A DNA stretch of 64,000 nucleotides, taken from Apodemus sylvaticus. Its lineage: Eukaryota > Chordata > Mammalia > Rodentia > Muridae. Both the position numbers and the translations under genes were made by a program. The stretch lies in the NCBI RefSeq assembly GCF_947179515.1, contig NC_067472.1, positions 102,615,658-102,679,657 of the forward strand, in the 5' to 3' direction. The notes beneath the pieces are model-generated. The model had not been told where the DNA came from. It saw only the letters and a list, made by a program, of their open reading frames with translations, and did not search any database. Of the stretch, positions 49,715-59,303 are shown piece by piece (the first letter of the stretch is position 1; each line of letters starts with the position of its first letter).

Positions 49715-50075
49715 ACGGGGCCTGCATGGGTCTGCACTAATTTTTCTGAGTATATGTTTTGGCTGTTAGCTTGGCACACCTCTAACAACTGAAGTACATA
49801 TATCTCTGACTCTTTTGCTTGCTATTGAGACATTTTTTTCCTCCTGTTGGGTTGCTTTTTCATCTTGATTTTAGAGAGTTTTCATTGTCTTGCTGTATCT
49901 TGATTTGTTCTGTTTGGTTGTCAACTCTTGGAAGCTTGCTCTTTTCTACAGAGCAAATGGAAAGGGAGAAGAAATAGGGGAGAGGGGAGGTGGTGAGATC
50001 TAGGAAGAGTGGAGGGAGGGTAAACTGTGATTAGGATATATAGTATCAGAGAAAAATCTATTTTCAAATAAATAG
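49715..50075 (+). mobile_element. Old L1 (Lx8/9-like) 3' UTR
   Basis: 'ggcctgcatgggtctgcact', 'ttgggttgctttttcatctt', 'tgctcttttctacagagcaa' and the G-rich end to 'ttttcaaataaatag' occur in the order of an old rodent L1 3' UTR in sense orientation. Confidence 0.7.
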
Positions 50076-50082
50076 AAGGTAA

Positions 50083-50091
50083 GTAGGTAGG

Positions 50092-50128
<37 letters not shown>

Positions 50129-50135
50129 GGATGGA
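50083..50135. repeat. (TAGA)n microsatellite in the L1 tail
   Basis: GTAG/TAGA/TGGA tetranucleotide units lie immediately after the old L1 3' end, typical of tail-derived microsatellites. Confidence 0.85.
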
Positions 50136-50139
50136 TGAA

Positions 50140-50340
50140 GAAAATCCATCAACATAATCCTCTAATAATCCTCTAAACAAACACATAGAAAAAAATCACA
50201 TGATCATCTCATTAGATGCTGAAAGAGGAAGTGGATGTTTATAAACAATTGATAAATGGGACCTCATGAAACTGAAAAGCTTCTGTAAGGCTAAGAACAA
50301 AACGGTAGCCTACAAATTGGGAAAAGTGTTACATTTCATT
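50140..50340 (+). mobile_element. Old L1 ORF2 fragments, internally deleted
   Basis: 'tcacatgatcatctcattag' (reverse-transcriptase ISLDA region) is followed shortly by 'tgggacctcatgaaactgaa' (C-terminal region). About 1.5 kb of ORF2 between them is missing. Confidence 0.65.
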
Positions 50341-50600
50341 AACTCACCATTTTCTTTTAGTAACATTCACTTCCTCTTGAAAATATTTTTCTAGATTTAA
50401 CAAAATCAAAATGTTTATGCAAAATATCTTTATACTATGAAAATATAGGACATTATTGTTGATCTAAGGTTTAAGATTTATGTAAGAGTTGTCCTGAAAT
50501 CTGAATGTCTTCAGAAATTGATGGCTTTTGTTTAAAAAGTAAATAAAGCCAAGTTTTAATTCTTAATGCTGAAAAGACAAAGATTTTCTGACATTAAGGT

Positions 50601-50657
50601 TTGGATCCAATATCTTAAATCCAAATCTTTGGATCCAATACCTTTTATTGGATCCAA
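50601..50657. repeat. Three copies of the palindrome TTGGATCCAA, with a candidate poly(A) signal
   Basis: TTGGATCCAA lies at 50601-50610, 50629-50638 and 50648-50657. TTTATT at 50644-50649 is AATAAA on the minus strand, about 100 nt past the stop of the adjacent receptor, and may be its poly(A) signal. Confidence 0.6.
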
Positions 50658-50746
50658 TAAAAAACATTATTAACAACACTTATCTTTAAACATTTATATA
50701 AATATTATATATAATACAGGGGAAAATGTTTTCTAGTTCCTTTTTT

Positions 50747-51688
50747 CTAAACTTTATGTTTCTTTAATTTCCTCAGGATTCTGTCACGAATCTGCTTAGT
50801 TTTCACACTGTAGACAATAGGGTTCATGAGAGGAGGAACCAGTAGGTATACATTGGCCATGAGCACGTGAACAATTGGGGAAGCATTCTGCCCATAGCGA
50901 CGGATCATGGATAGCCCAATCATTGGTGTATAGAAAGTGAGAACAGCACAGATGTGGGAAATGCAAGTGTTGAGTGCTTTTATCCTTTCTGCTTTGGAGG
51001 CTATACTCAAAACAGTGCCGAGGATGAGGATATAGGATAGGAGAAGAAGCAAAGAATCCAGTCCCATGGAGAAGATGACCACCATGAGGCCATAGATGCT
51101 GCTGACCCAGCGGCTGGATACAGTTGTCTTTATGAGATCTTGGTGAAGGCAGAATGGGTAGGAGAGTATATTGATAACCTGATATTGAAGCCTCTTCAGT
51201 AGGAAGGAGGCTGGAAAGACCAGGGCTAAGGCTCTTCCAGCAATTGCCAAGCCAATTCCAACAATGACAGTATTGGTGAGAATAGCTGCATAGCGCAGAG
51301 GTTCCCGAATTGCTATAAAGCGGTCAAATGCCATGGCCAACAGCACTGCTGACTCAATAATTGAGAAAACATGAATGAAGTACATCTGAACCAGACAAGC
51401 ATTAAAGGGAATCTCCCGGGCTTGGAACCAAAACACACTGAACATTGTAGGTAAGGTCGTGGTGGAGAGGCCCAGGTCAGTGAGCGCCAGCATAGACAAA
51501 AAGTAGTACATTGGCTGATGGAGGGAAGACTCAGTTCTGATAATGAATAAGATGGTAATGTTCCCTGCAATAGAAGTGGCATAAACCAAAAATATAGGGA
51601 TGGAAATCAGGCCGTATCTAGTTTCAAGGCCTGGGAAACCAGTCAGAAGGAATCGAGGGTACAGGCTGGAATCATTGATGACAGACAT
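50747..51688 (-). CDS. Class I olfactory receptor, OR51 family, with atypical ECL2
   Basis: This is an open 313-residue odorant receptor on the minus strand. N5 is in an NDS sequon; GFPGLE (17-22), GN (42-43), SLHQPMYYFLSMLALTDLGLS (55-75), DRF (122-124), C98 and NPIVYSVKTKQIRDR (289-303) are standard for OR51. Unusual points: ECL2 positions 170 and 190, normally Cys, are Gln and Val, while C180 remains; AIREP replaces AICNP (R128, E129); RRYG replaces HRFG, though R264 (6.59) is kept. The frame is open 29 codons further upstream, but that stretch contains a splice acceptor, so ATG at 51688 is chosen. It could be a functional divergent receptor or a very recent pseudogene. Human OR51P pseudogenes lie in a comparable place; orthology is untested. 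Confidence 0.9.
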   Translation of the reverse strand: MSVINDSSLYPRFLLTGFPGLETRYGLISIPIFLVYATSIAGNITILFIIRTESSLHQPMYYFLSMLALTDLGLSTTTLPTMFSVFWFQAREIPFNACLVQMYFIHVFSIIESAVLLAMAFDRFIAIREPLRYAAILTNTVIVGIGLAIAGRALALVFPASFLLKRLQYQVINILSYPFCLHQDLIKTTVSSRWVSSIYGLMVVIFSMGLDSLLLLLSYILILGTVLSIASKAERIKALNTCISHICAVLTFYTPMIGLSMIRRYGQNASPIVHVLMANVYLLVPPLMNPIVYSVKTKQIRDRILRKLKKHKV

Positions 51689-51712
51689 TATGCTGATAAA
51701 GGACCCTTCCAA

Positions 51713-51727
51713 TCTGCAATGGAAAAT
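51713..51727 (-). promoter_or_regulatory. Predicted 3' splice site before the OR51 gene
   Basis: On the minus strand 'ttttccattgcag' ends at 51714, leaving 25 nt of leader before the ATG. It is a good pyrimidine-rich acceptor and argues against the longer upstream reading frame being translated. Confidence 0.6.
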
Positions 51728-53325
51728 ATAAACATAGAAAATTAAAGTCACTTCCAGCTCTGTAATAATGAACAAAGTTTGGATGTCCTATTCTGTGCTA
51801 GGTATTTTAATTACTCCTCTGCTCATTACATTTAATTAGCCCTTGTATTTGCTAATCAACCCATTAATTTATTTTTATTTTATTGTATATTTATTAAGAA
51901 CATAATAAAGGAAATATGACAATGTTAAAAAAGTTTGTCTATAATAAGTATTTTAAAGCTTGTGAAGCTTAAGCTTGTGACTAGGGACTATATTAAATGT
52001 CAAATTAGCCCTTCAAGCGTAATTTTTTAAAACACACAGTGATATCTAAACAGAGAGGATACTAAGAAACAAAATGTCAGAAATCTAAACTGAGGATAAA
52101 GGGAGAATATTGTGTTATAAATGTAAGCAAATGCTATAGGACCAGAGTGGATCTTCACAAAGGCTCTATAGCTAAATTTAAATTTAAAAATGGATGAGAA
52201 ATTTTTTTTAAAAAAAGTACAACTTATGGGTTTACTTTTACTGATTCTTCAAGAACTTGGTAAGAAACAATCAACTTGAGAAGATTTTTATTTGAGTCAA
52301 AGTAGAATCAGTGTAAAAATAATATAAATGCTTGCAAAAAGGATGGAAGAAGCTTTTAGAAGGTTATTGCTAATAAAATTGTGGGTGAAAGTAATTTCTA
52401 GTAGCGAGTACCATGAGGAATATACAATTGTAAAGTTCAGGCAGAAAAACATGAAGATAGGTAATATAGATCATCATGAAGTTTACAAATCTAGAACAGC
52501 TTAATTATTTTATCGAATTTTGCCATCTGTTAAAATAAACAGAATAAAAGACCCATATAGAAAATTGGGTAAACAAGTGACCAAGATAAATCCAGTTAAG
52601 CATGAGATGTACATCCAGAGAGGAATTGGTATACTATGCCAAAGAAGGAATTTGTAATGCCTCATAAAGAAAGGATAGGAAAACACTTCACGGATAAACA
52701 GAATGGACATAAACATAGGAATGCAGTGTCCAGTTGCAAGAAGAGCTGTGGGCTTCCTGAGCAGCAGGCAGAGTTATGCACAGATTGAGTATGTTAGACA
52801 CTGAGCATAACCAAACTTGTTTATATAGAGTAGTCTATGTTAAAATTCTACATCAAAATTCCTATTATCCATTTACCAAGTTTTACTCTTCTATCAGCAG
52901 AATCATACTGCAATTTTTCCTGACTAGTTTAATTATAAAAATAACTTAAGCATGCAATTCTCTACAGAGGTAACACAAGTTTTCCATGGTGATGGTAATA
53001 TCCTTCCTTTTAAGATAGAAAAAATAAAAAAATAATTTATGTGCATATTATCTTTTACACTGTGATCTAAATGATATCACATCTTAGGAAATACTGCTTT
53101 TTATACATTACCTTTACTTTCCCTACTTTGATATCAGAAGTTTCTGGTATACTTTGTCACTAAGTAATAAGGATCTTTTTGGCACCAAAATTATTTTCTT
53201 TCTTCCTTATACCCAAGCTCAGTAGTTTGAGTTTTCTTTAATCTTCTTCTCAGGGAGGAACACCAAGATTCATGTCTTGGGTAACTATCTTACTCCTTTG
53301 AAATATTCCCAGTTTAGAGGGTTCA
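51728..53325. other. 5' flank of the OR51 gene; nothing recognised
   Basis: AT-rich sequence. The hydrophobic 68-codon minus frame at 52510-52716 lacks any receptor motif. No repeat was identified. Confidence 0.45.
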
Positions 53326-53460
53326 GTCTTAAGTCATTATTGGTCATAAACATAAGCAGCTACCCATATGACCAATATGGGTATACCCATTATGACCAAT
53401 AATGACTTAAGACATAAGTCTTAAGTCATTATTGGTCATAAACATAAGCAGCTACCCATA
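53326..53460. repeat. Direct repeat pair flanking an inverted copy
   Basis: A 43-nt sequence starting 'gtcttaagtcattattggtc' occurs at 53326-53368 and again at 53418-53460. Between them, 53390-53413 is the reverse complement of the first 24 nt. Short palindromes such as GGGTATACCC (about 53379-53388) lie in the middle. The arms could form alternative hairpins. Confidence 0.9.
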
Positions 53461-56400
53461 AGTGGCTACCCATCTAGACTCAGGGAAAGTCAGATGGCAA
53501 TTGTAATCTACTGCTTCAACAATTTTACACAGATCACTGAATTTCCTTGAACATAAAAATAAAGTAGTATTAACCACAGAACTAGATTAATATTTAAGAT
53601 GTTTGAGGAAAATAAATGAAATACCACACACAGGATCTGATACTTAAATAGTTTGATCTCAAGGGAAGAAAAATAATGATCAAAATAGTGGATATTAATA
53701 TCAAACGTAGCAGCCAGAGTCACTGACTCGAAGACACTGTGACCAATAGCTCTAGGCAAGATCAAGTAGGATTTGTAGGTGCTGATGATATTTGCAGGAA
53801 TGAGAGAAAGAGGAATTCAAAGAATAATCAATCAGTACCTCCCACTTCACCAGTTGTGACATTTTAATCTTTATTTAGTATTTTACAGTACTATCTTTGT
53901 ACAGCAATGATGTCAGTACTGAATTCCCATCATAGATACTACATTCTCTCACATCAGCATTATTTTTAAAAGTTTTTGAGGATAATAGTCTAGCAGGGTT
54001 GGGAGAACAGATATTTTAACCCTTTCATCTGTTCCAGAGCAGTGATTTCAATTGGTCTAAGATCAACTGAAGCTCTCAACTTCCTTTCAATGTAGTGGAG
54101 TCTTTAAATGTATAATATAGCACTATTATGCCCACTGTTCTCACCTCAAGCAAGGCACACCTGAGTCTTTAATTGCGGGCAGGCATTCACTCTGACTCAG
54201 ACTGTCTTGAGTTTCCAGTTTATCAATCTGAGGAACTCTCCATAGTTATATAAAGCCACTGAAGATTGGGATTAAAAACATGCATCCTGAGGCATAGAGA
54301 TCTTTACAGAAACACAGGTGCCTCGAAGCAAGGTTCAGTGTCTTTGGTGACTCCAGAGCCTACACAGGGTAGTTTATACCTTGGATAAGTTTGACAATAT
54401 CCGGGCAGGTGTGGCATCACCACCTTGCTTCCTATTAAGGACTCTTATCTTCTCGTCCCTCTTGACTCAGACATTACCTCTAGCACAATTTTTTCTCAAG
54501 AAAACCTTTGGGGATAATAATTGATGGCAAAAGCATTTATCATCCTCAAGGGCAGATGGTAGAGAGGTCAACCCAGCCTCTCAGATTGGGATTACCCTAA
54601 GAATCATTTGGTGAAGACAAACAATTGTCTTCATTATGTTTTTCTTGAAACTCTATTTAAAAGTATTGTGAAAAAAGTCTTAGTCCTGAATACTGTGTTA
54701 AATTCATGATATGAAATACTTGGCTAAGGCGTATAATGAGAGATTAGTTTTCAGTGATTTCTGTGAAGCAAGCATAACCTGACAACCAAAGAAGTGCATA
54801 ATATTCAAAAATAAACATGCATGGACACCATGAATTTATTATAAAATTTAAACCAAATTATTATAAATATAATCTTCAACACACACACACACTCACACAC
54901 ACACACTGCTTCTTTTATATTTGATTCAGTCATCAAAATTGTTTAATGTTGAACTCAAACTAACTCACTATTACCTTGTAAGAAAAGGATCACTTCATAA
55001 TATAAATTGAGAAAGGTATTTTGCTAAATTTAAAATTAATGACAATAAAAAATACATTAAACTCAAAATAAATGATAATTTTTCATGTGATTAAGTCCAA
55101 ATATCTACAATAAAAATCAATCTTAGTTGGAAAATATATTAGTAAAACAACATGCTGTTAGATAAAAAGATGATAATAATATTAACTATGTTCAGCTCTA
55201 AAATCTGTGCAGTTTTATTCAATATAAATAGATGAGGAAAAAACAGAAATTCAAAGGAAAATCACTTTATTATTATTTACTATCTTTGCAATAGTAAAGA
55301 ACTATTTGCAAATGATAAAATCTTAATGAAATCTTAATGAAAAATCAGGAAAACCAGTAAGTTAATTCACCATAGTTAATTACAAGTTTTATTTCTAAAT
55401 TCATTTCTTAGTGTCAGTAAGAAGAAAATGAAACCTCAGCTACATTGTATATTCTGGCCTCAAAACTACAGAGGAAGAGAAACTAATAAAGGATTGACCA
55501 AACACTAACACTTGTAACTTTAAATTTTATTGACATACATTTAAGACTATTTATAAAATTTATATATATATATGCTATAGATTAGATAATGTAATATTGT
55601 AAGAAGAGTTAATTACTACAAATCCACTATAAGCTCAAACATTTTAAAAGAAAAACACACAGAAAACATAAACACCAAAAAATGTAGTGCTGAATTATTG
55701 GGTTGACACCACCTACAGTACTATTAAATTTAAGCAAATACAGAAAATTATTGTAGCAGTACAGAGAGATCAAAATTATTTTCATAAATATACCAAAATT
55801 GCACAACACGTCATTGAGATTCAAGATTAATGCTTAATTAAACAGTAGATTCTTTGGGAACTATGCAGTGATCTTACCCTGCACACAAGTAATTTCTACA
55901 TAGGTTGTATATCCTAACATGAAAAGTCAGTCAAAAAATTAAAAAAACCACATAGAAGAACATAAATGACAGCAGAACTAAGCATACAAGTCACCTATAC
56001 ATCTCTCACTTCAAGCATGCCCTCTACTGCCTACACTACAAGAATATAACTGAATTCAGTTAAGAATTTTTCCTTTGTGAGTACCATGATGCTAGTGTTG
56101 GCCACTGGAGAATGCTGAAGAGACGCTGTAGGTCTTCTGCATTTCTGTCTGATTTTGCTTCTACTGTACAGAGACCAAAGACAAGCACAGCGGATGTTCC
56201 ATGACAGCCATTCCTCCGATTTCAACCTTGGCAAACGGCTCGGCTCTTTATGAATGCGGAAGTCAGTCACTCCTGTACTTGGCACCTCAACTATAATCAC
56301 TGTGCACACTAGAGGGCAAGCTTCCAGTTTATTAGTCAACGTTGTCTCCTCTCCCCATCCATGCTTCAAGAGGGGTCAGTTTGCCATTCATTCTCTGCTG

Positions 56401-56777
56401 TTTTCTTACTTGATGGTTCCTTCATCGTGGTCCTGAAGGCAATTCTGGGTTGCAGACAGTGGATAATCTATTCCCCACAGGAATGATTGTTCTGTGTTGT
56501 TTTGTTTTTTTCTCAAAGAAATTTGTGTAAACTTTTTGGGTATGGAGTGGGTAAAATGAACTCCAAGCTATTATTTATCCTTCTTTAGATAAACAATCTC
56601 TGTCAATGTACTATTTAGATTTATATTTATCCCTCATACACTTAATCCCTGAGAAGTTTATAGTTGAGATGGATGAATATTTCCCAAAACTGTGCAAATT
56701 ACGGTGCAGTTGCTGTCTCTAAATTGGACCCCCAAATATCATAATAAATAGACATATTTCTTTTCTTATTTTCTTCC
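53461..56777. other. Intergenic DNA; (AC)n; GC-richer segment at 55990-56500
   Basis: Mostly AT-rich. An AC microsatellite lies at about 54876-54906. Positions 55990-56500 are less AT-rich and hold an open 112-codon minus-strand frame (56031-56369) with no domain I recognise. It could be a retrocopy or a non-coding exon and is not called as a gene. Confidence 0.45.
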
Positions 56778-56923
56778 TTTATTTTTGTTTTGTTTTTTAA
56801 AGCAGGACTTCTTTGTGTAGCCCTAGCTGTCTAGGAACTCACTTTGTAGACCAGGCTTGCCTGGAACTCCTGCCCCTGCCTACCAAGTTCTGGGATTAAA
56901 GGCATGTGCCACTATACCCACCT
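56778..56923 (-). mobile_element. Old B1-type SINE
   Basis: On the minus strand, 'ggtggcacatgcc'-like and 'ctggtctacaaagtgag' text of a B1 is recognisable, with an A-rich tail (T-rich at 56778-56800). It is clearly more diverged than the B1 at 34421. Confidence 0.8.
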
Positions 56924-57964
56924 TAGGTATTTCTTAAAGTTCACTAAAATTAAAACAAATTTATATATTAACCTTTATTTAAAATTAAGAATTCAAATAT
57001 CATTACATTTATTTACTTATTTGTTGATTTCATACAGTCTATTTGACCCACAACTCCACTGGCCCTCTCTCTTTGCCCTGCTGATATGGGGTTATAGGCA
57101 TACCTGGCCATGCCCATAGTCTAACTCAGTTCCTCATACTCACACAGCAAGCACTTTAGAACCCTAGTTCTCCTTCATCATTCAGGTCAGGCATATTTAT
57201 AATGATATATTATAATATATAAAGGCACTATTATTTACATATCCATAGTATTTAAAGAAATGGCTACCATAATACATATTTTATTCGTTTCCATATATTT
57301 GAGTTGGGTTACAAAATTAGAGCTAAAATTTACATTTGTTTTATGATTTGGGGAAGACTAGACACATAATGATTCGTTAATGGGGCAGTTTTGTTTCCAT
57401 GCTCAAAAAAGTTCACAATTCAACTGAGAATAAAGTACATACATAAGAAATAATAAGATATTACCCATAAAGGCTAGCATCCTGGTGAAGACAATAAAGG
57501 AACCAATTATCTACAATAAAGTAATTGAAAAGGCAACATAAAAGCCTGTACAGACTTGTGAAAGAAAAAGAAAGACTACTGTCAAATGAAATTTATTTCT
57601 CAGTTTTTATCATTGTTAAATGTTAAATCTATTTTTCATAAGGAACGTAACTATAATAGTTTTATAATGTAAATATTATATGGTTTTCAAAAATTGTATT
57701 CCCATTTCACGTATTTTCCATTATTGAATTTCATATTAATCTTAGGTAGGAAAAAGGCCATAGTAATTATCACAATTTGGCCATGAGAACCTAAATGATA
57801 TAATGACTAAAACAAATCGAGACTGCATATTTAGAAGGTAAAAGAATTAGTTTATTCTTATTTATCCAGATATGACCCAAGATCTATGGTATATATTTTC
57901 CATTTAATAAAACAAACATTTTTTCTAATACTTCCCAAAGTAAAAATAAGAGAATATGAGTGAC
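56924..57964. other. 3' flank of the OR51L-type gene
   Basis: AT-rich sequence. TTTATT at 57851-57856 (AATAAA on the minus strand), about 110 nt past the stop, is a candidate poly(A) signal. No other feature was recognised. Confidence 0.45.
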
Positions 57965-58912
57965 TTAAAACCTTCCACTTAACCTAAACTTGCGGAGAAT
58001 TCCTTGACGAATCTGCTTTGTTCTCACACTGTAGACAACTGGGTTAAGCACTGGAGGGAGAAGCAGGTAGATGTCAGCCATGAGGATATGGACTATGGGA
58101 GAGAGATGTTTCCCAAAGCGATGGACCATTGACACCCCAATTACTGGTACAAAGAAAATGAGCACCACACAGACATGGGAGACACAGGTGTTCAGAGCCT
58201 TGAGTCTCTCTTCACGGGATGCGATACTCAGCACTGCATTCAGAATAAGAGCATAAGAAATAAGTATGAAGACTGAATCCACACCTAGTGTAGCAATAAC
58301 TACACATAGTCCATAGACACTGTTGATCCTGGCATCAGAGCAGGACAGCCTCAGAACATCTTGATGTAAGCAGAAGGCATGGGAGAGGGCATTGATGTGG
58401 CAATAGTGATATTGTCTCAGTAACAAAGGTGTAGGCAGAACAACTCCCATGCTTCTTAATAAGCAGGCCATACCAATTTTGCCAATCACACTGTTGGTGA
58501 GGATGGTGGAATAGTGCAGTGGGCGGCAGATTGCTATGAAACGGTCAAAGGCCATTGCCAGAAGCACTGAGGACTCCAGAAATGTGAATGTGTGGATGAA
58601 GAACAACTGACTATAGCAAGCACTAGCCTGTATCTCTCGGACATCCAACCAGAGCACAGTCAGCATTGTGGGAAGTGTGGACATGGACATACCTAGGTCA
58701 GTCAGTGCCAAGATGGATAGGAAGTAGTACATGGGCTGATGGAGTGAGGACTCTATCCAAATAACAGAGAGAATGGTTACATTACCAACGAAGGCTACCA
58801 AATAAGCAAGGCAGAAAGGCACTGAGAGCCAAGAATGGACATACTCCAGTCCAGGAAAACCCTTCAGGATAAATATTGGCTCTGGAACATCACTGCTATT
58901 CCAGGCAAGCAT
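57965..58912 (-). CDS. Or51l: Class I olfactory receptor, OR51L subfamily
   Basis: This is a 315-residue odorant receptor, the same length as human OR51L1, which it resembles closely throughout (recalled, not aligned). N5 is in an NSS sequon. FILKGFPGLEYVHSWLS (14-30), GNVTILSVIWIESSLHQP (43-60), PTMLTVLWLDVREIQAS (81-97), TFLESSVLLAMAFDRF (110-125), ECL2 C171/C181/C191 with TM3 C99, SHAFCLHQDVLRLSC (177-191), MVHRFGKHLSP (262-272; R265 is 6.59) and NPVVYSVRTKQIR (290-302) are all intact. The frame is open four codons upstream only via TTG; ATG at 58912 gives the family-standard start. It shares minus orientation with the receptor at 50747. The member number within the rodent Or51l group is not assigned. 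Confidence 0.96.
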   Translation of the reverse strand: MLAWNSSDVPEPIFILKGFPGLEYVHSWLSVPFCLAYLVAFVGNVTILSVIWIESSLHQPMYYFLSILALTDLGMSMSTLPTMLTVLWLDVREIQASACYSQLFFIHTFTFLESSVLLAMAFDRFIAICRPLHYSTILTNSVIGKIGMACLLRSMGVVLPTPLLLRQYHYCHINALSHAFCLHQDVLRLSCSDARINSVYGLCVVIATLGVDSVFILISYALILNAVLSIASREERLKALNTCVSHVCVVLIFFVPVIGVSMVHRFGKHLSPIVHILMADIYLLLPPVLNPVVYSVRTKQIRQGILRKFRLSGRF

Positions 58913-59018
58913 GATGAGCCTCAAGTGGATTAACAGATTCTTCTTTATTACTCAGTCAAATTTGTATCAGAACAAACAATGCAACTAGGGCAAAAATATA
59001 CATTCCCTCTCTGTTCAC

Positions 59019-59303
59019 CTTGGAAGAAAAAAGAATTTGAAAATCGTTATTATGTAAAAATATTTTCTCAAATTATGGACTGTCAAGAGTGTGTGCCCAA
59101 TAAATATAGTCATCTATGACAAATAACTTGACAGTTCTTCATCAGAAACACAGAAAAGTACAGAAAGTTTTACTCTAAAATATAATGATAGAAGTGGAGA
59201 AAAATCACGGTAAAAGCAGAGGATTTTCGACAAACTTCCTCAGAAATGCTCTTGAGTTAATTGGTGATTGCTGTTGGTCTTCAACCACGAAACTGAACTT
59301 ACC
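59019..59303 (-). promoter_or_regulatory. Candidate 5' UTR intron of the OR51L-type gene
   Basis: On the minus strand, a strong acceptor 'tttttcttccaag' ends at 59019, 106 nt before the ATG. About 283 nt further upstream, CACGGG/GTAAGT (junction at 59303/59302) is a consensus donor. The pair would define a short leader intron. The leader between 59018 and 58913 has an upstream ATG with a 15-codon ORF. This is prediction only; the true donor may be far away. Confidence 0.35.

Noticed and set aside
51689..51775. 29-codon N-terminal extension of the minus-strand OR51 gene
   Set aside because: It spans a good splice acceptor and extends beyond the normal OR start; the ATG at 51688 gives the standard N-terminus with a sequon at residue 5.
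52510..52716. Hydrophobic 68-codon frame near an OR gene
   Set aside because: No GN, PMYYFL, DRY or NPxxY motif; hydrophobicity reflects AT-rich codons.
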